Shown: positions 41,078 through 50,728 of the stretch, in pieces
How the letters are laid out: each line of letters opens with the position of its first letter
How positions within the stretch are numbered: the first letter of the stretch is position 1
Assembly: GCF_000312545.1 (NCBI RefSeq)
Contig: NZ_HE997540.1
Span: 4,861-68,860, forward strand
Reading direction: 5' to 3'
DNA from: Bartonella senegalensis OS02
GTDB lineage: Bacteria > Pseudomonadota > Alphaproteobacteria > Rhizobiales > Rhizobiaceae
Length of the DNA: 64,000 nt
Notes under the pieces: generated by a model
Databases searched by the model: none
Told to the model about the DNA's origin: nothing
What the model saw: the letters and a program-made list of their open reading frames with translations, nothing else
Made by a program: the position numbers and the translations under genes

Positions 41078-41500
41078 ATGGAACAAACTTATGATGATAA
41101 CAATGTTTTTGCGAAATTGATTCGTAATGAAATCCCTTCCGTTCGTGTTTATGAAGATGATGATGTCATTGCATTCATGGACATTATGCCACAAGCACCA
41201 GGTCACACGCTGGTTATTCCTAGAAAAGGCTCTCGAAACTTACTGGATGCAGATACTGAAACATTGTTTCCAGTTATCAAAGCTGTCCAAAAAATCGCCA
41301 ATGCTGTCAAAAAAGCTTTTCAAGCAGATGGCATAACAGTTATGCAATTTAATGAAGCTGCTAGCCAACAAAGTGTCTACCATCTCCATTTCCATATTAT
41401 ACCGCGTATGGAAGGAATAGAACTCACCCCCCATAATAATATTATAACGCCTACAGAAATACTTGAAGAGAACGCAAAAAAAATTCGAGCGGCCCTTTAA
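41078..41500 (+). CDS. HIT-family nucleotide hydrolase
   Basis: The histidine-triad motif is HLHFHIIPR with the three histidines at residues 102, 104 and 106, and FDI-like FMDIMPQAPGHTLVIPRK lies near residues 33-50. The 140-residue length matches the Hint/HinT-like group that hydrolyses nucleoside phosphoramidates. AAAGGAAA lies about eight bases before the ATG. The gene ends ten bases from the convergent end of clpA, without a visible terminator. Confidence 0.93.
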   Translation: MEQTYDDNNVFAKLIRNEIPSVRVYEDDDVIAFMDIMPQAPGHTLVIPRKGSRNLLDADTETLFPVIKAVQKIANAVKKAFQADGITVMQFNEAASQQSVYHLHFHIIPRMEGIELTPHNNIITPTEILEENAKKIRAAL

Positions 41501-41510
41501 AAAGCACTCT

Positions 41511-43863
41511 TTAAGTTGCTGAACTTTTTCTTCCCAAACGTTTTTTGTTCAAACGTGGTGTTTTTCTGTTCTTTAAACCAACAAATTCGTCAGAAGATAA
41601 AATTTTTAACTGTAGCTTCTCTTTTCCTCCCTTTGGTTTGTGCGTTAATACGCGCACCATGCCGCCATTGCGCAATTTTCCAAATAAAATTTCGTCAGCA
41701 AGCGGTTTCTTAATATGCTCTTGTATAATACGAGCCAAGGGGCGCGCACCCATCTGAAAATCGTATCCTTTATTGGCAAGCCAGACCATTGCAGAAGGAG
41801 TTAATTCAAAACAAATTCCCTGATCAGCCAATTGTGCCTCAAGTTGAAAAATAAATTTTTGTATAATTTGATTAATGATTAACTGAGATAAAGGTGCAAA
41901 TGGAATGATTGCATCTAACCTATTACGAAATTCTGGTGTAAATAAACGATTGATCGCTTCTATATCGTCACCATCGCGATGCACCTTACCGAATCCAATA
42001 GCCGATTTTGCCATATCTGAAGCACCAGCATTGGTTGTCATAATTAAAATGATATTGCGAAAATCAATTTTTTTGCCGTTATGGTCTGTTAACTTTCCGT
42101 AATCCATTACCTGCAATAAAATGTTAAACAACTCTGGATGGGCTTTTTCGATCTCATCCAACAATAAAATTGCATGGGGTTTCTGATCGACTGCATCTGT
42201 AAGAAGTCCTCCTTGATCAAAGCCTATGTACCCAGGAGGAGCTCCGATTAAGCGTGCCACCGTATGCCGTTCCATATATTCTGACATATCAAAACGCAAT
42301 AATTCAATTCCTAACGACAATGCGAGCTGTTTTGCAACTTCGGTTTTTCCGACACCTGTTGGCCCTGAAAATAAATAACTTCCTATTGGTTTATCCACAT
42401 CGCGCAATCCTGCTCGCGCCAATTTAATGGATGATACTAATGCTGAAATCGCTTGATCTTGTCCATAAACAACATGTTTGAGTTCCCTTTCAAGCTTTCT
42501 AAGGATTTTCTGGTCATCGCCAGAAACTGTTTTTGGCGGAATTCTGGCCATAGTAGCAACAGTTGCTTCAATTTCTTTGATACCTATGCTCTTTTTTCGT
42601 TGTTTTTTTGGCAAAAGCTTTTGCGGCAGCACCGCTTTCATCAATAACATCAATTGCTTTATCAGGTAATCTGCGATCAATCATATAACGTGAAGATAAT
42701 TCTACGGATGCCTTCATCGCCTCATCCGTATATTTGATCTGATGAAAATCTTCAAAATAAGGCTTTAATCCCTGCAAAATCTTAATTGCGTCAGCAACAG
42801 AAGGTTCATTAACATCAATCTTCTGGAAACGACGTTCTAAAGCTCTGTCTTGTTCAAAAATTTTGCGATATTCTTTATAAGTCGTCGAACCAATACATCG
42901 AATAGTTCCGGAAGATAATGCAGGCTTTAAAAGATTGGCTGCATCCATATTCCCTCCTAATGTAGCCCCTGCTCCAATCAATGTATGAATTTCATCAATA
43001 AATAAAACAGCCTCTGAATATTGCTCAAATTCTTTAATAAGTTGCTTTAGTCGTTCTTCAAAATCACCACGATAGCGTGTGCCAGCAACAAGCCCTCCCA
43101 TATCAAGGGAAAATATCGTTACGTTTGATAAAACTTCAGGCACTTGTCGATCAACAATGCGTTTTGCCAACCCCTCAATTATAGCGGTTTTTCCAACTCC
43201 AGGATCACCAACCAAAAGCGGATTGTTTTTTGATCTTCGACATAAAACCTGAATCATGCGTGAAATTTCCATTTCACGACCAATTAATAAATCAACTTTT
43301 CCATTGCGTGCTTTACAATTGAGATCAATACAATAAGCAGTCAGTGCACTTGTTACCTTTGCATTATTGTCCGATATCTGATGATCCAATTGCTCTTCAA
43401 GATCTTCAAGTAACATAGATAATCCATCATCACGCGTGATACCATGTGAAATAAAACGCACCACATCATAGCGTGTCATACCCATCTCTTGAAGAAAATA
43501 TGCCGCATAACTTTCACGTTCAGAAAAAATTGCAACGAGAACATTTGCCCCCGATACTTCATCTTTCCCAGCTGACTGAGCATGAATCACTGCACGCTGA
43601 ATAACACGCTGGAAAAATGTTGTCGGCTTCGTATCCTCATCATCTCTTATTTGTGCACCTAACTCTGATTGGATATAGTTGGTTAAGCGCTCTCGTAATT
43701 CCTCCACATCTACCTGACAAGCGCGAATGACTGAATTTGCATCAGCATCATCTAGAAGAGCAAGGAGAAGATGCTCTAATGTCGCATATTCATGGCGCGC
43801 TTGATGAGCAATTGTTAATGCGCGATGAAGAACTTCTTCAAGACTAGGCGTAAAAGATGGCAT
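41511..43863 (-). pseudogene. clpA: ClpA ATPase subunit with a one-base frameshift
   Basis: ClpA unfolds proteins for ClpP and takes N-degron substrates from ClpS. The interval is 2353 bases, one more than 784 codons, the usual ClpA length. The first part has the Clp N-domain (LEEVLHRALTIAHQARHEYA), Walker A GDPGVGKT and Walker B VLFIDEIH. The frame breaks after AAAKAFAKK in a run of seven identical bases at 42603-42609; removing one base continues as QRKKSIGIKEIEATVATMAR and then the second ATPase domain with GPTGVGKT and ILLLDEIEKAHP. Without correction the product stops after 431 residues and lacks the second ATPase ring. Because clpS next to it is clearly ruined, this shift may be genuine; a sequencing error remains possible. 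Confidence 0.85.
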
Positions 43864-43869
43864 AAACCC

Positions 43870-44141
43870 TCACTTCCATTCCATCACATATTGTCACGGA
43901 TGTTCATTTACGTACGCACTCCCTCACTTGTACTACTACTTTCATTTCAGCTACTTCATAAATTATAATTTTCGCCTTCACCTATTCCATTTTTATGAAC
44001 ATTGAACATAATACGCGTTGCTTTTTCGAAGTCTATTTTAAAAAAGTTATTTAAAATAAAAACAATAAACTCCATAGCTGTATAATTATCCTTTAGTAAG
44101 AACACACAATATAGCTTAGGCTTTTAAAGTTTTGATCTCAT
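43870..44141 (-). pseudogene. clpS: Degraded ClpS adaptor
   Basis: Upstream of clpA, the usual clpS position, the minus strand encodes pieces of ClpS in three frames. One frame gives KPKLYCVFLLKDNYTAMEF, matching the family core LYRVLLLNDDYTPMEF, then ATRIMFNVHKNGIGEGENYN and a stop. The next frame gives IYEVAEMKV, matching YTYEVAETKV, and stops near 43903. The third gives NEHP, an in-frame TGA, then QYVMEWK just before the clpA start, matching the NEHPLQ...ME(R/W)K ending. A further stop lies before KPKLY. At least four lesions are visible, so this cannot be explained by one sequencing error. The right boundary is the likely old ATG at 44141. Confidence 0.85.
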
Positions 44142-44489
44142 TTTAGGCTATTACAACAGTATCATGTCTCTATTCATCCCTATTCTTGCCCTTTTCATAG
44201 TGCATAATATGGAGTATGGAATTTTTTATTAGCTTTTTTACCATCATCCTTTCTCTTGCAGCAGCCCCTTTATTACTCTTAAATTCTTTCATAACTATTG
44301 CAACAACTGTTTATGTAAAGAACGAAAAAAGCTTTCTTTTATGATAAGATTACGTCAAATATGAAAACTCCCAAAATAGTTTCTGTAAACAAATTAGTAA
44401 TACCATTCGTCTAAATTGTATCAACAAGCTGCTGTGCAAAAAAGTTTTACAGATTTTTTCAGGGTAAATGGAAAAATAGGATACTAAAA
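44142..44489. other. Spacer between clpS remnant and carboxypeptidase gene
   Basis: This 348-base AT-rich interval contains no gene I can support. It should carry divergent promoters for the clpS-clpA remnant and the D-alanyl-D-alanine carboxypeptidase. Confidence 0.45.
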
Positions 44490-45839
44490 GTGTATATTAA
44501 CCGCCAAAAAGTTATGTGTTGTTATAAAAAAATAGCAATTGCTTTTATTGTTTTAGCTCTTTCTTACTCTCAGGCATTCGCTACTCCTCAAGAAGCCTAT
44601 CCTGATAAGTATGCTGCTATTGTTATAGATGCCAATACAGGAAAAACCCTATTTCAAGCCAATTCAACGCTAAAACGTTATCCTGCTTCTTTGACAAAAA
44701 TGATGACGCTTTATATGCTTTTTGAGGCTATGCATATGCGTCGTGTAACACCCAATACACCAATCCCTGTCTCACGTGATGCAGCAGCACGACCACCAAC
44801 AAAACTTGGACTTAAAGAAGGTCAAACAATTTCGGCACAAGAAGCCGCTAAAGCACTCATTACACGATCAGCAAATGATGTTGCTACTGCAATTGCCGAA
44901 TATCTTGGTGGCAATGAAAAAAAATTTGCACGAATAATGACAGCGAAAGCCCGCAAACTTGGCATGATAAATACTCATTTCGCAAATGCTTCAGGACTTC
45001 CGGATGTACGCAATTATTCTACAGCACAGGATATGGCCACTTTGTCATTGGCTCTACGCAAACATTTTCCACAACAGTATAAATTGTTCAAAACAAAAAG
45101 TTTTATTTTCCGTGGACACACCGTGAACAGTCACAATAAATTAGTCCAAACAATGAAAGGCGTCGATGGAATTAAAACTGGATACACACAAATGTCAGGT
45201 TCTAATCTAGCAACCTCTATGCGTACTGAAGGGCGCTCTATCGTTGCTGTTGTTATGGGAGGTAAATCCTCTAACGCACGTGATAAGCACATGGCCAGCT
45301 TATTGAGCCAATATTTACCCAAAGCAAGCCGTATGAAAAATGGTGAACATTTAATAGCTTCTGCACACTATAAATTACCCACTGGCGCTAACACTCCTAT
45401 ACCACTTGTTAAAGCTGCTTCCACCGATTCCGATGATGAAATTTCTACTCTTTTGACAGCATTTGCAGAACAACCTACGAACTCCAATATAGCAATAGCC
45501 GCTGTTAACCAAGCGATTATACCAATTCCTAATCCTCAGAAAACTACACCTGTTAGAACCGAGAAAATTGTTACCGCCTCTTTGTCGACCAAAGCCGGAT
45601 GGGCAGTCCAAATCGGTTCTCTTCCCAGTAAAGAACAAGCAGAAACTCTGCTTTTAAAAGCAAAAAATACAGCCTATAGCGCTTTAAAGAATGCATCTTC
45701 ACACATGCAACTTTTTGAAAAAAATGAACGTCGTTATTATCGTGCACGGTTTATAGGATTTCAATCAAAAAAGGCTGCATTTAATGCTTGTTCTCTATTA
45801 AAGAAAGCAAATTTTAACTGCTATACTGTAGCTTATTAA
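44490..45839 (+). CDS. D-alanyl-D-alanine carboxypeptidase with SPOR domain
   Basis: This penicillin-binding protein trims the terminal D-alanine of peptidoglycan stem peptides in the periplasm. The 449-residue precursor has a signal peptide ending near AFA-T (residues 29-32). The active-site motifs are S67-L-T-K70, S127-A-N129 and K229-T-G231. After a linker, residues 369-449 form a SPOR domain (GWAVQIGSLPSKEQAE and YRARFIGFQSKKAAFNAC), which binds denuded glycan at the division site. I kept the GTG at 44490 (AGG nine bases upstream); the ATG at 44514 would also leave a good signal peptide. The SPOR-domain fusion suggests a role in septal wall processing. The 92-residue protein gene follows 32 bases later. 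Confidence 0.93.
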   Translation: MYINRQKVMCCYKKIAIAFIVLALSYSQAFATPQEAYPDKYAAIVIDANTGKTLFQANSTLKRYPASLTKMMTLYMLFEAMHMRRVTPNTPIPVSRDAAARPPTKLGLKEGQTISAQEAAKALITRSANDVATAIAEYLGGNEKKFARIMTAKARKLGMINTHFANASGLPDVRNYSTAQDMATLSLALRKHFPQQYKLFKTKSFIFRGHTVNSHNKLVQTMKGVDGIKTGYTQMSGSNLATSMRTEGRSIVAVVMGGKSSNARDKHMASLLSQYLPKASRMKNGEHLIASAHYKLPTGANTPIPLVKAASTDSDDEISTLLTAFAEQPTNSNIAIAAVNQAIIPIPNPQKTTPVRTEKIVTASLSTKAGWAVQIGSLPSKEQAETLLLKAKNTAYSALKNASSHMQLFEKNERRYYRARFIGFQSKKAAFNACSLLKKANFNCYTVAY

Positions 45840-45871
45840 AAGTTTTTGAATTCTGCGTTAAGGATAGTACC

Positions 45872-46150
45872 ATGACACATAATGCTCTTGCTTCATCTAC
45901 CGAAAAAGAAAAATTATTGAAGCAATCATTTCTTCTCTCGTTGCGTTCTCTTCAGAATGCTGCAGCAAAACTTGCTGGCTTAAAGCACACTCCTGCTCCC
46001 CTCAACACGCAGTCTCTTGTAAGTCTTCTCATTTGTCAAACAATGCGCAATCGTCGTCTTACCATGCCTCCTGTACGCATTCATTTACGCGTTGCAAGCC
46101 AAACAAATAACGTGCCTATTAAAATCCGTCTTGGTGCAACAAATGTCTAA
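45872..46150 (+). CDS. Small conserved-looking hypothetical protein
   Basis: I do not recognise this 92-residue protein. It has no signal peptide or membrane segment. The first half is helical and lysine/leucine-rich (EKEKLLKQSFLLSLRSLQNAAAKLAGLK); the second half is arginine-rich (MRNRRLTMPPVRIHLR). A basic, possibly nucleic-acid-binding or protein-binding role would be speculative. GGATAG lies about six bases before the ATG. It is 32 bases downstream of the carboxypeptidase gene and probably co-transcribed with it. Confidence 0.6.
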   Translation: MTHNALASSTEKEKLLKQSFLLSLRSLQNAAAKLAGLKHTPAPLNTQSLVSLLICQTMRNRRLTMPPVRIHLRVASQTNNVPIKIRLGATNV

Positions 46151-47210
46151 TTTTATAAATTTTCCATAAGGATTATTTTGTTAATAAGAATTTTCCTACA
46201 TAATCGTCTAAAATCTCTAAAAACCACAAACGTATTTCTTGCTTAAATTTATAAGAGTTGCCCTGCAAATTTCTATCAAACTCTCTCAAGAGGTATCTGC
46301 AGCTTTTCAATAAAACCATCTTTTTAAAATACGTCAAAACACTGCATGTTAGGATTTAATATCAAACGATAAGCATTGGGGATCTTTTCATCAAAAAACA
46401 CGCCTCCATTAGATACAAATCTCTCTCATTTAGAAAGCAGTTTTGTAATAACTCAATAAAGAAAAGGCTCTTTAATAAAGTTCAAATTTATTCCAACAAT
46501 ATAACTGTTGTGCAAAATTCCTTAAGCTATTTCCTAAACTGATATTTTTTTCAAAATACAAAATAATTTTAAGGTATAATGACTCTTTATGAGCATATCA
46601 TTCTTTATAGTCCCTTTCCTTGTTTGTCGCCACCGTCTCAAGAATGGTATAATATAATCGCTACCGAAATCCTTACATTTTCGCGCTTATACACCTAGAG
46701 CTTTGCACCATCATTATATTTTACAGCATTTACGTATCATCACAACTCTCGCACTCAAACAATTTTTGCATGCCATATGCCTGTCCGCATTTCGCATTAT
46801 GATTGAATAAATTCTGTTGAATACGAGTGACAGTGTATAAAATAAAAATAAGTTTGATATTAAATATTTTGATATGATGTGAAGATAATAATTTGCAATA
46901 AGGTACCAATTGGCTATCTCTTACTCAAGACATCTTTATCAAGCTAATTCATCGTTTAAAACTTGAATGAGAGGCACGAATATATAAAAGTAAATCAGTA
47001 AAAACCGCTTGTTCGCACATCAAAAAGAGAATAGTTCTACGGATAAAGTCATTTAAAAAAGAGTTCAATATGCCTCTTTATGAACTGTCTTAATACAAAA
47101 GCTATTTCCAATGTTGGAAGCTAACAAAAACAGCAGTGTTGTCTATTTTAACTCCATAGACAACCAATAAGTCGTAAAAAATTTACCCGATTAAATATCG
47201 TTGTCATACT
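46151..47210. other. Long spacer with an unidentified coding remnant
   Basis: About 1060 bases separate the 92-residue protein gene from sdaA. The only coding-like signal is a broken frame on the minus strand at about 46276-46560 (listed separately). The rest is AT-rich with no tRNA, no strong repeat and no recognisable gene. Confidence 0.5.
46276..46560 (-). pseudogene. Unidentified decayed coding sequence
   Basis: On the minus strand the bases read as protein-like sequence in two frames. One frame gives NSLRNFAQQLYCWNKFELY and, after a stop, AFSLLSYYKTAF. The other gives NGGVFFDEKIPNAYRLILN, then PNMQCFDVF, a stop, and KDGFIEKLQIPLERV. The amino-acid composition is not that of random AT-rich DNA, where lysine, asparagine, isoleucine and stops dominate. 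I cannot name a family. Two or more frameshifts or stops are required, so it is not expressed as one protein. Confidence 0.35.
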
Positions 47211-48608
47211 TTAACAGGATATTGCATTAACTGCGAGTCCAGCTTTACTCGTTTCTTTATAGCGTTCACTCATATCATGCCCGGTCTGGCGCATTGTCTC
47301 TATACAAGCATCAAGAGAAACAAAATGCTTCCCATTACCATGCAACGCAAGAGAAGAAGCTGTTACCGCCTTTACAGCCCCCATCGCATTGCGCTCAATG
47401 CAAGGAATCTGCACAAGACCTGCAACTGGATCACAGGTCATTCCCAGATGATGTTCAAGTGCAATCTCTGCTGCGTTTTCAATTTGAGCTGGTGTACCAC
47501 CTAACGCGGCTGTCAATCCAGCAGCTGCCATTGAAGATGCCGTTCCCACCTCACCTTGACACCCAACTTCTGCACCAGAAATAGAGGCTTTATGTTTGAT
47601 GACACCACCAATAGCTGCTGCCGTTAACAAAAAATTATGTATTCCCTCTCGATCGGAATCATCATGAAACTGAAGATAATAACGCAAAACTGCAGGCAAA
47701 ACACCAGCTGCCCCATTTGTTGGTGCTGTAACAACACGACCACCGGCGGCGTTTTCCTCATTCACTGCTATAGCATATACTGAAAGCCAATCATTCGCCC
47801 AAAGTGGATAATTGCGATTTCTCTTTTGGTTTTTCAAAAGTGTTTCGTATAGCTTTTTAGCACGCCTTGGAACATGCAATCCACCTGGTAACTCACCTTC
47901 TTGTGAAAGACCTCTCTCAATGCATTTTGTTATAGCTGAAAAAATTTCATCAAGACCTGCATCAAGTGCAGAACGTTCCATCTTTGTTTCTTCATTTAAA
48001 CGCTTCATTTTAGCAATTGACAGTCCTGATTTTTCTGCCATTGACAACATTTCACGTGCACTATCAAAGGGATATGGTACTTCAGAGGTTTCTGATTGTA
48101 TATTACCATTCACAGAGCTTAATTCCTCCTCAGTCACCACAAAACCACCGCCGATAGAATAATAAATCTTGCGTAAAAGAACATTCCCATCAACATCAAG
48201 CCCTTCAAATGCAAGTCCATTAGTATGCCCAGGTAAAACTTCCTTTCGTTCAAAAATAAGATCACGTTGCAAATCAAACCGATAAGCAGGATGGCCATCT
48301 GGTTGCACTTTTTTTTCACGTGTAACCTTTTCTAACAACATATCCATGTTATCAGGATTAACAGTTGCGGCTTCTTCTCCTAAAAGTCCTAATATAACAG
48401 CTCTATCTGTAGCATGACCAATTCCCGTAAAAGCTAATGAACCATAAAGAGAGACACGTATATGAGAAACCTCAGTATGAGGTAACCTTAGAAAAGGGCG
48501 TCTCATAATCTCTTGCAAAAACATATTAGCAGCAGTCATTGGCCCCATTGTATGGGAACTAGATGGACCAATACCAATTTTAAAAAGTTCAAAAACAGAT
48601 AAAAACAC
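47211..48608 (-). CDS. sdaA: L-serine dehydratase, iron-sulfur type
   Basis: The enzyme converts L-serine to pyruvate and ammonia with a [4Fe-4S] cluster. The 465-residue single-chain form has the N-terminal [13 protein letters not shown] motif near residue 11, the [10 protein letters not shown] segment near residue 150, and the C-terminal half with [32 protein letters not shown] and the cysteine-containing [19 protein letters not shown] that binds the cluster. I chose the GTG at 48608 ([11 protein letters not shown]) because GAGG lies six bases upstream; a start at 48626 adds six residues. Serine is a plausible carbon source. The gene stands alone. Confidence 0.95.
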   Translation of the reverse strand: MFLSVFELFKIGIGPSSSHTMGPMTAANMFLQEIMRRPFLRLPHTEVSHIRVSLYGSLAFTGIGHATDRAVILGLLGEEAATVNPDNMDMLLEKVTREKKVQPDGHPAYRFDLQRDLIFERKEVLPGHTNGLAFEGLDVDGNVLLRKIYYSIGGGFVVTEEELSSVNGNIQSETSEVPYPFDSAREMLSMAEKSGLSIAKMKRLNEETKMERSALDAGLDEIFSAITKCIERGLSQEGELPGGLHVPRRAKKLYETLLKNQKRNRNYPLWANDWLSVYAIAVNEENAAGGRVVTAPTNGAAGVLPAVLRYYLQFHDDSDREGIHNFLLTAAAIGGVIKHKASISGAEVGCQGEVGTASSMAAAGLTAALGGTPAQIENAAEIALEHHLGMTCDPVAGLVQIPCIERNAMGAVKAVTASSLALHGNGKHFVSLDACIETMRQTGHDMSERYKETSKAGLAVNAISC

Positions 48609-48675
48609 CACTCGCCTCAAAATCAAATATGAATTTTGGGTGTTCGCTTTTTTATCACTTTTATCCCATTTAAAA

Positions 48676-48771
48676 TTAAATAGCGAGATAAGCTAAAAAA
48701 ATAACAGCAATAAAAACGAATGTTGCTCGTCTTGCTACTATCCAACACTTTCTTTCTATAGCGCTTTCCAT
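48676..48771 (-). CDS. Possible 31-residue single-span membrane peptide
   Basis: This short frame starts with ATG at 48771, six bases after AAGG, and ends with TAA at 48676. It begins MESAIERKCWIVARRA and ends in the hydrophobic TFVFIAVIFLAYLAI, enough for one membrane segment with a positive inner side. It lies 67 bases upstream of sdaA on the same strand. The good ribosome-binding site and clean topology make it a reasonable small membrane protein, but length alone gives little statistical support. Confidence 0.4.
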   Translation of the reverse strand: MESAIERKCWIVARRATFVFIAVIFLAYLAI

Positions 48772-48965
48772 AGCCAACCTTCAAAAAACTGACAATGACC
48801 CCCGACACCCCGAACAATCATTCTCTTGATGCCTTAAACGTAGTAAAATAAGTGTTAAGATGCAATATTAAAATGAAAGAAAAAGGAGAATTCCCCACCG
48901 AAATATTTTTCATATGGACTTCAATGTCTTTAAACTTTTTTATACTCAATTATATGATAACATAT

Positions 48966-49655
48966 CTACCGATCTGGTTCAATAAAACGTACAAAATTAT
49001 CGATTGGTTCGCGTTCAGTCTCAAAATTGTTTTCTGGTGCCTTCACATCGCGATAACCAAGTGCCATACCACAGATAATATGCCGATCAGAAGGTACAGA
49101 TAAAAGTGTATGAATTTGTTTATGATAATCGGCAAAAGCAGCTTGGGCACACGTATCTAAACCAAACCCACGTGCTGCTAACATAAGAGTCTGCATAAAC
49201 ATGCCTAAATCAAGCCAACTTCCCATTTCCATGTCATGATCTATTGTGAACAATAATCCTACAGGTGCACCAAAAAATAAAAAATTTTTTGCCTTCTGAT
49301 AAAGCATTTTTTCTTGATCACCCTTTTGAATTCCAAGGCTCTTATAAAGATCTAAACCAACTTTTCGACGCCTTGAAAGATAAGGTTCACGCCACTGACG
49401 TGGATAATAATGGTATTCACGCTCTCCTTTTACTCCTGAAAGGACAAGTTGTGAAAGTTCTTGGCCTACTTTCTGTAATATTTTTCCTGTCAAAACAATC
49501 ACTTGCCAAGGTTGGAGATTTGTTCCAGATGGCGCACGTGCTGCAAGTTTTAAAATTTCTCTAATCGTTTCCTGTCTAACAGGCTGGTCAGTAAAAGCCC
49601 GTATTGACTTTCGCGACAAAATAGATTGAAAAATATCAATAGGAGCATCCGCCAT
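48966..49655 (-). CDS. Nitroreductase-family flavoprotein
   Basis: This 229-residue protein belongs to the FMN-dependent nitroreductase family, which reduces nitro compounds, quinones or other acceptors with NAD(P)H. The N-terminal SRKSIRAFTDQPV carries the FMN-phosphate-binding SRxSxR pattern. APSGTNLQPWQVIVLTG and the C-terminal ICGMALGYRDVKAPENNFETER are family features. There is no signal peptide. The physiological substrate cannot be read. A MerR-type regulator remnant lies upstream on the same strand at 49879-50264 and could once have controlled it, which is only a positional guess. Confidence 0.9.
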   Translation of the reverse strand: MADAPIDIFQSILSRKSIRAFTDQPVRQETIREILKLAARAPSGTNLQPWQVIVLTGKILQKVGQELSQLVLSGVKGEREYHYYPRQWREPYLSRRRKVGLDLYKSLGIQKGDQEKMLYQKAKNFLFFGAPVGLLFTIDHDMEMGSWLDLGMFMQTLMLAARGFGLDTCAQAAFADYHKQIHTLLSVPSDRHIICGMALGYRDVKAPENNFETEREPIDNFVRFIEPDR

Positions 49656-49878
49656 TGTTTTTACTTTCTTTTTGAAAAATAAATTTGAATATTATTGTTT
49701 TCTCATTTAACATCAATGCATTGTAAAAAACCTTGCAGCTCTTTTATTCAGACGACTCCTCACAAATAACTGATACATTTCACACTCTGTTCATGCTTAT
49801 CATAAGAGAATAATAAAGCCTCTCTCTTTTAAGAGAAAGGCAATCCTCAAAAATGAGTAAATGAAATACATTTTAAAA

Positions 49879-50264
49879 TCAACGATTAATCCCCAATTCA
49901 GCTAAACTTTCAAAAAAAGTTTCCTCAATGCGTTCTAAATCATGCAAAAGATCATCAATATCGCGCCGCATCTGTTGCAAATTAGCGCGTTTTTATTAAT
50001 CCCTGCAATTAATTCCTTAAGCTTTTTCTCATCATTCGGTGGGTTTCCGACTACGCTTAACATATCCGATATTTCCGACAAAGAAAATTTAACTCTTTTA
50101 GCACGCAGTATTTATTTTAATTTATGATGATCTGTTTGCGTATAAAACCGTGCAGCTCCACGCAGAAAGGACACAAGAAGCTCTTTTTTTTCATAATAAC
50201 TTAGCGTCCGAGCCGTTATTGAAAATTCTCGTGTCAATTCACCAATTAAATAATATCCGTACAT
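49879..50264 (-). pseudogene. Degraded MerR-family transcription regulator
   Basis: The minus strand encodes a MerR-type regulator from ATG at 50264. The N-terminal helix-turn-helix reads YYLIGELTREFSITARTLSYYEKKELL, broken here into its two helices, followed by RFYTQTDHHKLK. A TAA at 50112-50114 then interrupts LK-ILRAKRVKFSLSEI, where family members have a leucine-like codon. The frame shifts after GINKN near 49996, and the coiled-coil end continues as ANLQQMRRDIDDLLHDLERI in another frame to TGA at 49879. The total length of 386 bases is close to a 128-residue regulator. Two independent lesions make a true pseudogene likely. Confidence 0.82.
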
Positions 50265-50728
50265 TCTATCATTCTGTTTTCACAAACCACACTGTTCACA
50301 TAAATATATCTGTTTTTTATAAAATTTTATTTAGCGTTTTATCCTCTACTTTCTCACATTTTTAAATAGAGGAAAGATAAAGCTTTCTAACTACGCAAGC
50401 ATGGTAGATGAAGAAAATCAATTATTTTAATAAGATTTTCTGAGTGTTCATTATAATGTCTTTTCAACCTTTATAGAAGATATTCAAAATCAACACTCAC
50501 CTTGTTTTTAGACAATCTCCCTTTTTTTCTTAACACATGGCAGCTTATCATATTAACTTATGCATTTTTAGACTTTAGAATCTATTGAAAATAGAACTTT
50601 TTAGCTGTTTGCTATAATGAGGAACTTTATAAATGAAGCCACAAAAAAGATTCTTCTCTCAGCAAGCATCATGACAAATTATTAGATTTATCAAAGAATG
50701 AATATTACAAAGCTTTGCTCTCTAAAAT
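50265..50728. other. Spacer between MerR remnant and integrase remnant
   Basis: This 464-base AT-rich interval has no supported gene, repeat or RNA. It may include the left flank of the former mobile element whose integrase remnant starts at 50729. Confidence 0.4.

Noticed and set aside
42568-42680. Programmed -1 ribosomal frameshifting in clpA at the A7 run
   Set aside because: The sequence has one extra base, so continuation would need a +1 (or -2) shift; a classical -1 slip would not restore the frame.
48852-49103. 83-codon plus-strand open frame overlapping the nitroreductase 3' end
   Set aside because: Overlaps a well-supported gene on the other strand and has no recognisable content.
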